Shown here: piece by piece, positions 7,922-15,671 of the stretch | Layout of the letters: each line of letters opens with the position of its first letter | Numbering within the stretch: the first letter of the stretch is position 1 | Source: Brevundimonas diminuta | GTDB taxonomy: Bacteria > Pseudomonadota > Alphaproteobacteria > Caulobacterales > Caulobacteraceae | Length of the DNA: 64,000 nt | Direction of reading: 5' to 3' | Assembly: GCF_022654015.1 (NCBI RefSeq) | Contig: NZ_CP073063.1 | Location: 2,108,001 to 2,172,000, forward strand | Program-made: the position numbers and the translations under genes | Notes under the pieces: generated by a model | The model's input: only the letters and a program-made list of their open reading frames with translations | The model's database searches: none | What the model was told of the DNA's origin: nothing

Positions 7922-8252
7922 GTCCGGTTTCGGCCGGACTATGGCGATAAACGCGCTTGTAATAAGCGGACCGGACCCGGGTGCGATTCCCGGCGGCTCC
8001 ACCAACTCTCTCCCCGCGTTATCGGCGGAGGCAGCATGGGGCCGACTAGCATCGACGGACGTGTAAAGAGGATTGCTTTCGCTCGTCCTGGCCCACCGTA
8101 TCGGGCCATTTTCTAACTGCGAACGATAACTTCGCTGGAGAAGTCGCTCTCGCCGCGTAATGCGGTTCGGGTGATTTCGAATCTTAAGTCCTAGGGGTTC
8201 AGATCCTTGGGCGGGGCCTGTCGGGAGCCTGGCAACAGAATCCCGGCGCTTT
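7922..8252 (+). ncRNA. ssrA: tmRNA, circularly permuted two-piece form (3' boundary approximate)
   Basis: The acceptor piece comes first and ends at 8004 with encoded CCA. It has a GTCCGG/CCGGAC hairpin at 7922-7939, a T arm (7977-7981 paired with 7989-7993, loop TGCGATT) and acceptor strand 7994-8000. The coding piece starts at 8038 with GGGGCCG, which pairs with 7994-8000 over seven bp, including the third-position G-U pair that alanyl-tRNA synthetase recognises. Bases 8005-8037 are therefore the excised spacer. TCGACGG at 8052-8058 is the conserved 5' tmRNA sequence. The tag frame lies at 8119-8160. This layout matches the two-piece tmRNA known in Caulobacter. The acceptor-piece 5' end and the coding-piece 3' end are uncertain by some tens of bases. 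Confidence 0.9.
8119..8160 (+). other. tmRNA tag reading frame (ANDNFAGEVALAA)
   Basis: Starting at a GCG resume codon preceded by TAACT, thirteen codons encode ANDNFAGEVALAA and end with TAA. The N-terminal ANDNF part resembles the Caulobacter tag and is where alphaproteobacterial SspB is expected to bind. The terminal ALAA is the ClpX and ClpA recognition end. During trans-translation an uncoded alanine from the charged tmRNA precedes this peptide. Confidence 0.92.
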
Positions 8253-8295
8253 CCAAAAGATGATCGGGAGCCCGGCGTCAGAATCCCGGCGCTTT
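8221..8295 (+). repeat. tandem near-identical 32-nt repeats at the end of ssrA
   Basis: Copies at 8221-8252 and 8264-8295 differ at about four positions and are separated by 11 bases. Each can form a CGGGA/TCCCG hairpin followed by GGCGCTTT. A shorter relative (AATCCGGCGCTT) sits at 7878-7889, upstream of the acceptor piece. The first copy may be the 3' end of the coding RNA and the second a duplicate or processing/termination element. Confidence 0.7.
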
Positions 8296-8361
8296 ACCCT
8301 CATGACACCTTTCGCCTGCGGCCCCGCGCCGCTATCAGTCGCGCTCTGATGTGAGGTGACG

Positions 8362-8835
8362 ATGAGCGACCAGGCCCCTCCGGTCGATGAGATGCGGTAC
8401 GAACAGCTGGCGCAGGAAGCCCTGCGCGGCGTGATGCGCGCCGCGCTGGAACGCGTGCTGGCCGAGGGCCTGCCCGGCGCCCACCACTTCTACATCACCT
8501 TCAAGACACGCGCCGTCGGCGTCAGCGTGGCCCCTGACATTCTGGCGAAATATCCGGAAGAGATGACGGTCGTTCTGCAGCACCAGTATGACGACCTGCG
8601 CGTCGAGCCTGAGCGTTTCTCGGTCAAGCTGCGCTTCGGCGGCATGCCCAAGAGCCTTGTCATCCCCTATTCCGCGATCACGCGCTTCTACGATCCCAGC
8701 GTCCAATTCCTACTGCAGTTCGAAGACCCGCAGCTTCTGGACGAGGTCGAAGACGAGCCGCCCCCGCCCCAGGACATGCCGCCGATTTCGGACGGCCCGA
8801 AGGTCGTTTCGCTGGACCAGTTCCGCAAGAAATAA
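8362..8835 (+). CDS. sspB: ClpXP adaptor protein SspB (alphaproteobacterial type)
   Basis: A 157-residue SspB. The globular substrate-binding domain covers about residues 10-115 (YEQLAQEALRGVMRAAL at the start, HHFYITFKT, KYPEEMTVVLQHQYDDL, FGGMPKSLVIPYSAITRFYDPSVQF). A proline- and acid-rich linker follows, then a conserved C-terminal tail VVSLDQFRKK that docks on the ClpX zinc-binding domain. SspB tethers tmRNA-tagged proteins to ClpXP. The ATG at 8362 is preceded by GAGG; a GTG at 8356 would add two residues. It lies directly downstream of the ssrA gene that encodes its tag ligand. Confidence 0.93.
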   Translation: MSDQAPPVDEMRYEQLAQEALRGVMRAALERVLAEGLPGAHHFYITFKTRAVGVSVAPDILAKYPEEMTVVLQHQYDDLRVEPERFSVKLRFGGMPKSLVIPYSAITRFYDPSVQFLLQFEDPQLLDEVEDEPPPPQDMPPISDGPKVVSLDQFRKK

Positions 8836-8842
8836 GCCGCAG

Positions 8843-9202
8843 TCAGTCCTTGCGCGGATAGGAGCGGATCAGAATCCGCTCCCTCTCGCCCTCGCGTCTT
8901 TCGACCAGCAGCCGCGCGACCTGGGCGTCGTCGTGGAACAGATAGCCCTTGATGGAATCGAGCAAGGCCTTGGCCAGGTTGTCGAGGTCCATCCACGGCG
9001 GCTCGCCGACATGCTCCATGCGGATTTCTACCACATGGTCGCCCCATGATGGTCTGGCTCCGCGCCATTCCTTGCGCATGAACTCATAGACCAGCGGCTT
9101 GTAGTATTTGGCCTGGGTCGTCAGGCCGTCGATAACGATCTCGACCGCATCGCCATCCTCGCGCGCCCTGACCTTGCCGGTCCCGATCCAGCCGGCGGTC
9201 AA
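8843..9202 (-). CDS. RusA-like Holliday junction resolvase family protein
   Basis: A 119-residue protein resembling RusA-type endodeoxyribonucleases. The key region WMDLDNLAKALLDSIKGYLFHDDAQVARL carries the spaced aspartates (DLDN and HDD) and lysine of the RusA active site. RusA resolves Holliday junctions and is often phage-derived, but here no phage genes are nearby. The start is TTG at 9202, overlapping the TGA stop of the cyclophilin gene as TTGA, which suggests coupled translation. No in-frame ATG precedes residue 42. It converges on sspB with a seven-base gap. Confidence 0.7.
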   Translation of the reverse strand: MTAGWIGTGKVRAREDGDAVEIVIDGLTTQAKYYKPLVYEFMRKEWRGARPSWGDHVVEIRMEHVGEPPWMDLDNLAKALLDSIKGYLFHDDAQVARLLVERREGERERILIRSYPRKD

Positions 9203-9828
9203 GGTCGCATCGCTTTTATGCAGACGGTGGGCGCAGCATTCAGCAAGCGCGCGGAGCGGATCGCTACGGGCGGCGTAAGCTGCTCCTCCGAATTCGCGGG
9301 CATCCGCTGGATTCTGCGCGCGACATCCAGCCCTTCGACCACAGCGCCGAATGCGGCGAAGCCCTGCCCGTCAGGATTCCGCCCTCCGCCATAGTTCAGG
9401 CTCGGCGTATCTTGTGTGACGATGAAGAAGCTCGATGTGGCGCTGTCCGGTCCGTCCCGCGCCATGGACACCGCGCCGGCCGTATGGCGCAGGCCAGTGT
9501 CTCGTGTCCGTTCAAGAGTGATCGGCGGTCGCGACGCGTCGTCGCTGCCCCGTGGGGTCGCCGCCTGGATCACGTCGATGGGATAGCGGCTGGCGGTATT
9601 GGTTTCGCGGCTGACGGTTCTGAAGAACGTGCCCCCATCGTAATCACCCGTCACGACGTAACTGATGAAGTTGCATGTCGTGATCGGCGCAGAGGCCGCA
9701 TCCAGCGCCAGCACGATCGTGCCGGCTGTCGTGTCGAGCGCCACGCGGGGCATTGTCGGTTCAGGCTGAACAGTCGCGCAGCCACCCAGCGCCGACAGCG
9801 TCGCCACGGCGATCAACCCTCGTCTCAT
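9199..9828 (-). CDS. cyclophilin-type peptidyl-prolyl isomerase, lipoprotein
   Basis: About 209 residues. The signal peptide ends in the lipobox LGGC (cysteine near residue 17), so the protein should be anchored to a membrane facing the periplasm. The cyclophilin domain follows: TTAGTIVLALDAASAPITTCNFISYV, FFRTV, AGAVSMAR, SSFFIVTQD and FAAFGAVVEGLDVARRIQ. It probably catalyses proline isomerisation during folding of exported proteins. The usual FHRVI reads FFRTV, so activity may be reduced. Start at the ATG at 9828 fits the signal peptide; an ATG at 9852 is an alternative. It is divergent from fumC. Confidence 0.88.
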   Translation of the reverse strand: MRRGLIAVATLSALGGCATVQPEPTMPRVALDTTAGTIVLALDAASAPITTCNFISYVVTGDYDGGTFFRTVSRETNTASRYPIDVIQAATPRGSDDASRPPITLERTRDTGLRHTAGAVSMARDGPDSATSSFFIVTQDTPSLNYGGGRNPDGQGFAAFGAVVEGLDVARRIQRMPANSEEQLTPPVAIRSARLLNAAPTVCIKAMRP

Positions 9829-9913
9829 ATCCGCGCTCTTCTTGCCCTGCATAGCTCTCGTGCTACACCGCCGCGCAACCCATCGCCACGCCTGAGAGAC
9901 GAGATTTACGCGC

Positions 9914-11305
9914 ATGAGCAACGTCCGCACAGAGACCGACACCTTCGGCCCGATCGAAGTCGCCGCCGACCGCTACTGGGGCGCTCAGGCGCAGCGATCG
10001 CTGGGCAACTTCAAGATCGGCTGGGAGAAGCAGCCCCTGCCGGTCGTGCGCGCCCTGGGCATCGTCAAGCGTGCGGCCGCCGAGACTAATCGTGACCTGG
10101 GCAAGCTGGATCCGGCCCTGGCCGACGCTATCATCGAGGCCGCCAATGAGGTTATCGAAGGCAAGCTGAACGACCACTTCCCGCTGGTGGTCTGGCAGAC
10201 GGGTTCGGGCACCCAGTCAAACATGAACGCCAATGAGGTGATCTCCAACCGCGCGATCGAGATTCTGGGCGGAGAGATGGGCTCCAAAAAGCCGGTCCAC
10301 CCCAACGACCACGTCAACATGAGCCAGTCGTCCAACGACACCTATCCCACGGCCATGCACGTCGCCTGCGCCGAACAGGTGGTCAATGACCTGATCCCGG
10401 CGTTGAAACATCTGCACGCCGCCCTGGACGCCAAGGCCAAGGCCTGGGCCCACATCATCAAGATCGGCCGCACCCATACCCAGGACGCCACGCCCCTGAC
10501 GCTGGGTCAGGAGTTCGGCGGCTATGCGCAGCAGGTCGAGAACGGCATCAAGCGCATCGAACAGACACTGCCGGCCCTGATGGAGCTGGCGCAGGGCGGC
10601 ACCGCCGTCGGCACCGGCCTGAACGCGCCCATCGGCTTCGCCGAGAAGGTTGCGGCCCAGATCGCCGAGATCACCGGCCTGCCCTTCACCACGGCGCCGA
10701 ACAAGTTCGAGGCCCTGGCTGCCCACGATGCCATGGTCTTCAGCCACGGCGCCATCAATACGGTCGCCGCCAGCCTGTTCAAAATCGCCAACGACATCCG
10801 ATTCCTGGGTTCCGGCCCGCGTTCGGGTCTGGGCGAACTGGCGCTGCCGGAAAACGAGCCGGGCTCGTCGATCATGCCGGGCAAGGTCAATCCGACACAG
10901 TGCGAAGCGCTGACGCAGGTCTGCGTCCAGGTGTTTGGCAACAACGCCGCCCTGACCTTCGCCGGATCGCAAGGTCATTTCGAGCTGAACGTCTACAATC
11001 CCGTGATGGCCTACAACTTCCTGCAGTCGGTGCGCCTGGTCGCCGACGCGGCTATCAGCTTCACCGACAACTGCGTCGTCGGCATCGAGGCGCGCGAGGA
11101 CAATATCGCGCGCGGCCTGAACAACTCGCTAATGCTGGTCACCGCCCTGAACGGCAAGCTGGGCTATGACCTGTGCGCCAAGATCGCCAAGACCGCGCAC
11201 AAGAACGGCACCACCCTGCGCGAAGAAGCTGTCGGCGGCGGCTATTTGACGGACGCCGAGTTCGATGAAGCCGTGCGGCCGGAAAAGATGATCTCGCCGG
11301 ACTGA
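9914..11305 (+). CDS. fumC: fumarate hydratase, class II
   Basis: A 463-residue class II fumarase of the TCA cycle, converting fumarate to malate without an iron-sulfur cluster. The family signature [13 protein letters not shown] near residue 318 is intact, as are [14 protein letters not shown] near residue 98, [13 protein letters not shown], and [16 protein letters not shown] around the catalytic His. A bidirectional terminator follows immediately. Confidence 0.97.
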   Translation: MSNVRTETDTFGPIEVAADRYWGAQAQRSLGNFKIGWEKQPLPVVRALGIVKRAAAETNRDLGKLDPALADAIIEAANEVIEGKLNDHFPLVVWQTGSGTQSNMNANEVISNRAIEILGGEMGSKKPVHPNDHVNMSQSSNDTYPTAMHVACAEQVVNDLIPALKHLHAALDAKAKAWAHIIKIGRTHTQDATPLTLGQEFGGYAQQVENGIKRIEQTLPALMELAQGGTAVGTGLNAPIGFAEKVAAQIAEITGLPFTTAPNKFEALAAHDAMVFSHGAINTVAASLFKIANDIRFLGSGPRSGLGELALPENEPGSSIMPGKVNPTQCEALTQVCVQVFGNNAALTFAGSQGHFELNVYNPVMAYNFLQSVRLVADAAISFTDNCVVGIEAREDNIARGLNNSLMLVTALNGKLGYDLCAKIAKTAHKNGTTLREEAVGGGYLTDAEFDEAVRPEKMISPD

Positions 11306-11330
11306 TCCCATCCAAGATCGGGGCTTTCGA

Positions 11331-11360
11331 AACGCCGACGTCGTCTGACGTCGGCGTTTT
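11331..11360. terminator. bidirectional terminator between fumC and yccF
   Basis: A 12-bp perfect stem (11331-11342 with 11347-11358) with loop GTCT is flanked by A and T runs on both sides, so it can end fumC transcription and that of the convergent YccF gene. Confidence 0.85.
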
Positions 11361-11368
11361 AGTTTGGG

Positions 11369-11755
11369 TCAGGCCTTGTCGCGGATGGTGCGCCCGACCG
11401 GCGCCAGCGCCAGCTTGGCCAGTTCGAGATCCTTCAGCGCGAACGGAATGCCGATGATGGAGATGAACTCCGCCACGGCGATGATCAAATGTGTCAGGGC
11501 GATGTACCAGCCGGCCACGACGAACCAGACGATGTTCAACATAACGCCGACACAGCCAGCGACAGGATGCGTGTCCTGCCACACGATCTCGCGGCCGAAG
11601 GGCCAGAACGAATAACTGGCGATGCGCCACGCCGCGAACGTCCATGGCAGGCCGACGACGGTCAGCGCCAGGATCGCGCCGCCCAGCAGCCACAGCAGGC
11701 CGGAAATCCAGCCGCCGAAGATGAGCCAAAGGATATTCAGGATCAGGCGTATCAA
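11369..11755 (-). CDS. YccF domain inner membrane protein
   Basis: A 128-residue membrane protein of the YccF (DUF307) family: two similar halves each with hydrophobic segments (about residues 1-35 and 68-110) and the repeated LPW or PFG motifs, as in GLPWTFAAWRIASYSFWPFGREIV. Function is unknown. The TTG at 11755 is preferred because GGAG lies six bases upstream and the resulting N-terminus (M)IRLILNILWLIFGGW matches the family; a TTG at 11767 also exists. Confidence 0.85.
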   Translation of the reverse strand: MIRLILNILWLIFGGWISGLLWLLGGAILALTVVGLPWTFAAWRIASYSFWPFGREIVWQDTHPVAGCVGVMLNIVWFVVAGWYIALTHLIIAVAEFISIIGIPFALKDLELAKLALAPVGRTIRDKA

Positions 11756-11799
11756 GACAGGCTCCAATGTCGCCCAATGCGACCTACCTCAGATAAGCA

Positions 11800-11828
11800 A
11801 AAGGCCCCGCCTGTGCAGCGGGGCCTTT
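11800..11828. terminator. terminator of the DUF2171 gene
   Basis: AAAGGCCCCGC (11800-11810) pairs perfectly with GCGGGGCCTTT (11818-11828) around a seven-base loop. On the minus strand it lies 24 bases after the DUF2171 stop and is flanked by T-rich sequence. Confidence 0.8.
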
Positions 11829-11851
11829 ATTAAATCGGCGTCAGGTCGGCC

Positions 11852-12091
11852 TTAGTGCGGCTTCTCGGTCCAGCGCGCCTTGGCGTCGTCTTGGGTCAGG
11901 CTCAGATGCACGTGCTTGTCATCGACCCGTTCGACCCAGCTGACCGGGATCATGTGGTGCTTGAAGCCGCCGGCGAAATCCAGCTTCGCCAGTTCGATCT
12001 GGTCGCCCAGGACGTGATCGACCCGACCCACGTGACCGCCGTCCGAGCCTACGACTTCGAGGTGTTCCTTGATGAGCGAAACGTCGACCAT
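11852..12091 (-). CDS. DUF2171 domain protein (PRC-barrel-like)
   Basis: A 79-residue protein matching the DUF2171 family: IKEHLEVVGSDGGHVGRVDHV followed by HMIPVSWVERVDDKHVHLSLT. The fold is PRC-barrel-like and such small proteins are often stress associated, but no function is proven. The ATG at 12091 has GGAG eight bases upstream. It is divergent from the patatin gene. Confidence 0.8.
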   Translation of the reverse strand: MVDVSLIKEHLEVVGSDGGHVGRVDHVLGDQIELAKLDFAGGFKHHMIPVSWVERVDDKHVHLSLTQDDAKARWTEKPH

Positions 12092-12240
12092 GTGTATCTC
12101 CAGCAGTTGGTTTGTCCTGCCGATGAGAACACCCCCGGCCTGCGACGGTTTCAAACGGCGACGCTTGTTCATCGCCTTGATGACAGGATTGGCTAGGACG
12201 CGGTAAAAGCCGGCGTTCACACTGAACCGGAACTCAAGAC

Positions 12241-13500
12241 ATGCGGCGGATTGGATCAGGCCTGTTAGGCGTCCTCATGGCCTTGGCCTTGTCGGCGTGT
12301 GGAACCCTAGATCGCCCGACTGGCCCTCTTCGGATTACCGACGGCACGCTCGTCAAGGCGGAAGATCCTCGCATCCGCGCCAGTGACAGTGCGCGTTTGC
12401 AGGCCTTCACCCAGGAAATTGGTCAGCGACTTCGGCCCGACAAACCAACCTCGATCCTGGCGCTGTCCGGCGGCGGCGCAAACGGAGCCTACGGGGCCGG
12501 GCTTCTGGTCGGCTGGACCGAACAGGGCGATCGCCCTGCGTTCGACGTGGTCACCGGCGTCAGCACCGGGGCGCTTGCCGCGCCGTTCGCCTTTCTGGGA
12601 TCGGATTGGGACGACGAACTTCAGCACGCCTACACCAGCGGCGCCGCCAGCAATTTGCTGAGCTGGCGCAGTTTCGCCGCCTTCCTGAACCCGAGCCTGT
12701 TCTCGTCACAGGTCCTGCGCAATCTGGTGGACGAGAACGTCACCCCTGAACTGATGCAGGCCGTCGCGCGCGAGCACGCCAAGGGCAGACGCCTGCTGGT
12801 GGCGACGACCGATCTGGACAGCGAGGAAACCGTCATTTGGGACATGGGCCTTTTGGCGACCCAGGGCGACGAGAATGCCCGAGAGCTGTTCAAGGAGGTG
12901 CTGGTCGCCTCGGCCAGTATTCCCGGCGTCTTTCCTCCGGTTCTGATCGCCGGGCTTCAGGACGACGACAAGCTGGTTCTGGAAATGCACGTCGATGGCG
13001 GCGTCAACACGCCGTTCCTGGCCATCCCTGAGGACCTGATGCTCTGGACGCGCCCAAAGGAAGAAGGCCGCGTCGGCGCCCTCTATGTCATCGTCAACGG
13101 TCAGGTTGGCCGCAACGACGGGGTCACGCCCGGCCGGCTGTCGGGGATCCTGGCGCGGACCTATGACAGCATGAGCAAATCGTCGCTGCGCATCCATTTG
13201 GCGGTGACGGCGGCGTTTGCACGGCGCAATGGGCTGGACATGGCGCTGTCGGCCATTCCAGACAATGTCGCCGCCTCCAGCCTGAAGTTCGATCAGGAGA
13301 CGATGAGCGCCATGTTCGAACTGGGTCGCCAGCGCGGACGCGGCGCCGATGCCTGGACACGGCTGGGCGAGCGCCCGGCGGACCAGCCCTTCATCCCCCA
13401 GACGACGATTTCGGATTCTCAAGTGCCGGCGGTGCTGGCGCCTGAGCCCTCGGCCAAACCGTCGGCCGATGCGCCCCCCGCTGACAAGCCCACGTCGTAG
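12241..13500 (+). CDS. patatin-like phospholipase, lipoprotein
   Basis: A 419-residue lipoprotein (signal peptide with lipobox LSAC, cysteine at residue 20). The patatin catalytic dyad is present: the anion hole in LSGGGANGAYGAG (about residues 76-88), the nucleophile serine in GVSTG (about 104-108) and DGG (HVDGGVNTPF, about 256-258). It should hydrolyse acyl esters of lipids in the cell envelope. The C-terminus (about 395-419) is rich in proline and alanine. It is followed two bases after its stop by the DUF4169 gene. Confidence 0.9.
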   Translation: MRRIGSGLLGVLMALALSACGTLDRPTGPLRITDGTLVKAEDPRIRASDSARLQAFTQEIGQRLRPDKPTSILALSGGGANGAYGAGLLVGWTEQGDRPAFDVVTGVSTGALAAPFAFLGSDWDDELQHAYTSGAASNLLSWRSFAAFLNPSLFSSQVLRNLVDENVTPELMQAVAREHAKGRRLLVATTDLDSEETVIWDMGLLATQGDENARELFKEVLVASASIPGVFPPVLIAGLQDDDKLVLEMHVDGGVNTPFLAIPEDLMLWTRPKEEGRVGALYVIVNGQVGRNDGVTPGRLSGILARTYDSMSKSSLRIHLAVTAAFARRNGLDMALSAIPDNVAASSLKFDQETMSAMFELGRQRGRGADAWTRLGERPADQPFIPQTTISDSQVPAVLAPEPSAKPSADAPPADKPTS

Positions 13501-13502
13501 TC

Positions 13503-13691
13503 ATGGGCGAGATCATCAATCTGAACCGGGCGCGAAAGGCCCGCGCCAAGGCCGAGGACAAGGCGCTGGCTGCCGCCAACCGCGCGGCGCACGGACGCTC
13601 CAAGGCCGAAAAGACCCTGTCCGCTCTTGAGCGTCATCGCGCTGAGAAGCAGTTGGACGGTCAGCAGCTGGAGCCGAAATCCGACGACTGA
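13503..13691 (+). CDS. DUF4169 family protein
   Basis: A 62-residue highly charged helical protein. The N-terminus GEIINLNRARKARAKAEDK and GRSKAEKTLSALERHRAEKQLDG match the DUF4169 family of alphaproteobacteria, which has no known function. It starts two bases after the patatin stop. A ribbon-helix-helix gene that I recall as a common partner of this family lies about 1.4 kb downstream, beyond an EamA gene on the other strand. Confidence 0.82.
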   Translation: MGEIINLNRARKARAKAEDKALAAANRAAHGRSKAEKTLSALERHRAEKQLDGQQLEPKSDD

Positions 13692-13695
13692 CGGC

Positions 13696-14580
13696 TCAGG
13701 ACTTGGGCGCGCGGATCAGCATGACCTGCCCCGCCAGCACGAGCGCCAGCCCGACCAGGGCGCTCCAGCCGAACCGCGCGCCCTCGAACATCACCGACAC
13801 CAGCATGGCGATGGGCGGCGTCAGAGCCGAGATGTAGCTGGCCAGGGCATAGCCGCGTTGACGCGCGATTGTGAAATATAGCCCGAACGCGATCACCGAC
13901 CCGAACAGCGACAGATAGAGCAGCGACAGGACATAATGCGGCGTCGGCTCGATCCGCCACGTCACGCCGGTCGCCATGCCGTACAGCGCCAACATGCCTG
14001 TGCCATAAGCCATCGCCCAGGAGGTGGCGGCCATGACGGGCGCGCCCGCCTGCTGGCCTTTCCAGGCGAACCAGTTGCCGAGCGCCGAAGCCAGTACAGC
14101 GGTCAGGGCGAAGATGACGCCCAGCCCCGGATTGAGGCCGGCGCCCGCCGCCGTGATCTGGCCGTAGGACAAGACCCCGACGCCCATGACGCCCAGAACT
14201 GCGCCGATCCAAGCGGCCGGGGCCGCCTTCTGTCCGCCCAGCAGCCGAAACAGGATCAGGTTCACAAAGGCCAGGGCGGCGAAGATCACCGCGACAACAG
14301 CCGACGCCACCTGCCCCTCCGCCGCATAGACGAAGCCATAGCTGACCGCGAAAACGAAGGCGCCCTGTCCGATGGCGGCCAGATGCTGGCTGCGCGTCAG
14401 ATGCAGCGGCCGTCGCGTCACGGCGCAGAAGACAAAGAGGACCGCCGACGCCAGACCAAACCGCCAGACGATGGAGACGATGGAATCAACTGGCCCCAGC
14501 TGCAGGGTGATCGCGTACCAGGTCGTGCCCCAGATCAGGGCGCAGATGGCGATCGCGACGATCGCAAAGGGGCGGCTCAA
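13696..14580 (-). CDS. EamA/DMT family transporter
   Basis: A 294-residue inner-membrane protein with about ten hydrophobic segments in two EamA repeats. The first repeat begins AIVAIAICALIWGTTWYAI and the second starts near residue 150 at AWIGAVLGVMGVGVLSYG. Family members export metabolites or amino acids; the substrate here is unknown. TTG at 14580 has GGAGG seven bases upstream and gives a natural N-terminus SRPFAIVAIAI; an ATG at 14616 has no ribosome site. It converges on the DUF4169 gene with a four-base gap. Confidence 0.88.
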   Translation of the reverse strand: MSRPFAIVAIAICALIWGTTWYAITLQLGPVDSIVSIVWRFGLASAVLFVFCAVTRRPLHLTRSQHLAAIGQGAFVFAVSYGFVYAAEGQVASAVVAVIFAALAFVNLILFRLLGGQKAAPAAWIGAVLGVMGVGVLSYGQITAAGAGLNPGLGVIFALTAVLASALGNWFAWKGQQAGAPVMAATSWAMAYGTGMLALYGMATGVTWRIEPTPHYVLSLLYLSLFGSVIAFGLYFTIARQRGYALASYISALTPPIAMLVSVMFEGARFGWSALVGLALVLAGQVMLIRAPKS

Positions 14581-14686
14581 GGGTTGACCTCCGGCGGTGG
14601 ATGGCCCGCATAACATGCTCTGACGCCACGCGCCCTCACGTCTTGCGCCTGACTGTGACACACTGGGCGCCGCGAAGGAGATCGCC

Positions 14687-15094
14687 ATGCGAAACGCCCC
14701 CCTCATCCTGCCCGCCGCCCTGGTCCTGGCGGCCTGCGCCGCCACGCCGGACATGACGACCGGAACGACGGTCGTAACCGTGACCGCCACCTATCGCGAA
14801 CGGATCATGCTGCCGCCCGGCCATGTCCTGACTGTCAGGGTTGAGGATGTCAGTCTGGCCGACGCGCCTGCCAAGGTGCTCGCCGAGACCAGCGAGCCGC
14901 TGACCGGCGCCCCGCCCTATCGCGTCACTCTGGGCTTTCCCACGTCTCAGATCGATCCGCAGCACACCTACGCCGAGCGCGCCGAGGTTCGCGACGCGAC
15001 CGGCGCCTTGGTCTTTGTCACAGACACTCGCCAAGCGATCCTGACAAACGGCGCGCCGGCGTCGGCCGAGATCGTGCTGAAGTCCGCGCGTTGA
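14687..15094 (+). CDS. YbaY family lipoprotein
   Basis: A 135-residue lipoprotein: signal peptide with lipobox LAAC (cysteine at residue 17), then one YbaY domain with TATYRERIMLPPGHVLTVRVEDVSLADAPAKVLAE. The YbaY family consists of beta-sandwich envelope lipoproteins without a defined role. AAGGAG lies six bases before the ATG. Its stop overlaps the TTG start of the ribbon-helix-helix gene (TTGA). Confidence 0.85.
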   Translation: MRNAPLILPAALVLAACAATPDMTTGTTVVTVTATYRERIMLPPGHVLTVRVEDVSLADAPAKVLAETSEPLTGAPPYRVTLGFPTSQIDPQHTYAERAEVRDATGALVFVTDTRQAILTNGAPASAEIVLKSAR

Positions 15095-15315
15095 GCAGCC
15101 TTACCAAACGTTCGGTCGCGCTCGCCGGCCATGCCACTTCGGTGGCGCTGGAGCCGGAGTTCTGGGCCGTGCTGGACAGAATCGCGGCTGCCCGCAGCCT
15201 CAGCAAGGCGCAGCTTCTGGCTGAAATCGACGCCGGTCGCGGCCGACGTCCGCTCGCCTCCGCCTGTCGCCTGTTGGCGCTGGACTGGGTGGCGGATCAT
15301 GGACGTCAAACGTGA
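15091..15315 (+). CDS. ribbon-helix-helix domain protein
   Basis: A 74-residue protein of the alphaproteobacterial ribbon-helix-helix family (RHH_4): the strand KRSVALAGHATSVALEPEFWAVLDRIAAARSLSKAQLLAEID is followed by a helical tail ASACRLLALDWV. It is probably a dimeric DNA-binding protein. The start is TTG at 15091, sharing four bases with the YbaY stop, so it depends on translational coupling. No toxin gene is adjacent, so an antitoxin role is not supported. Confidence 0.8.
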   Translation: MSSLTKRSVALAGHATSVALEPEFWAVLDRIAAARSLSKAQLLAEIDAGRGRRPLASACRLLALDWVADHGRQT

Positions 15316-15334
15316 GCGGCGCCTGGAAGATCGG

Positions 15335-15598
15335 CTAGTCGCCGCGGCCGCGCCTGCCTTGGTCGTCTATTGCTTCCGATCGACTGATCAACTGCACCTC
15401 ATCTGATGGGGCGTCGCCCGTTTCGACGACCGCCACCCATATCGCCATGATGGCGAACATCGCGGTCATGCCCAAGGCAAAGGCGATCCAGCCCGCCCGT
15501 CCGTTCGGCTTGCGGCGCGTCGGCCCTTGCTGGTGATCGTCGTGCTGCATTGCAGCTAGGAACCGACCCTCGCCCGCACGGTTCCGTGCATTCGTCAT
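15335..15598 (-). CDS. small single-pass membrane protein
   Basis: An 87-residue protein, or 71 residues if the ATG at 15550 is used. A basic N-terminal part (QQGPTRRKPNGR) precedes one transmembrane helix, GWIAFALGMTAMFAIMAIWVAVV, and a polar tail ends in an arginine-glycine-rich stretch. I do not recognise a named family. It converges on the ribbon-helix-helix gene and is divergent from the uvrD-type helicase. Confidence 0.6.
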   Translation of the reverse strand: MTNARNRAGEGRFLAAMQHDDHQQGPTRRKPNGRAGWIAFALGMTAMFAIMAIWVAVVETGDAPSDEVQLISRSEAIDDQGRRGRGD

Positions 15599-15671
15599 AC
15601 GCGGCCCTGACTTTGTCGCGCGGTCACCTTATGTTCCGGTTCGATTCTGACTGACGGATAGTTTTGCGCCT

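Noticed and set aside
7940..8004. Stand-alone tRNA ending in CCA downstream of miaA
   Set aside because: There is a T arm and a 3' acceptor strand, but no anticodon arm, and the 5' acceptor strand lies downstream at 8038. This fits a permuted tmRNA, not a tRNA.
8843..9202. Prophage remnant suggested by the RusA-like gene
   Set aside because: No integrase, capsid, lysis or replication genes are near, and the flanking genes are ordinary chromosomal genes.
15091..15315. Antitoxin of a toxin-antitoxin module
   Set aside because: The ribbon-helix-helix gene has no adjacent small toxin gene; it matches a stand-alone alphaproteobacterial family.
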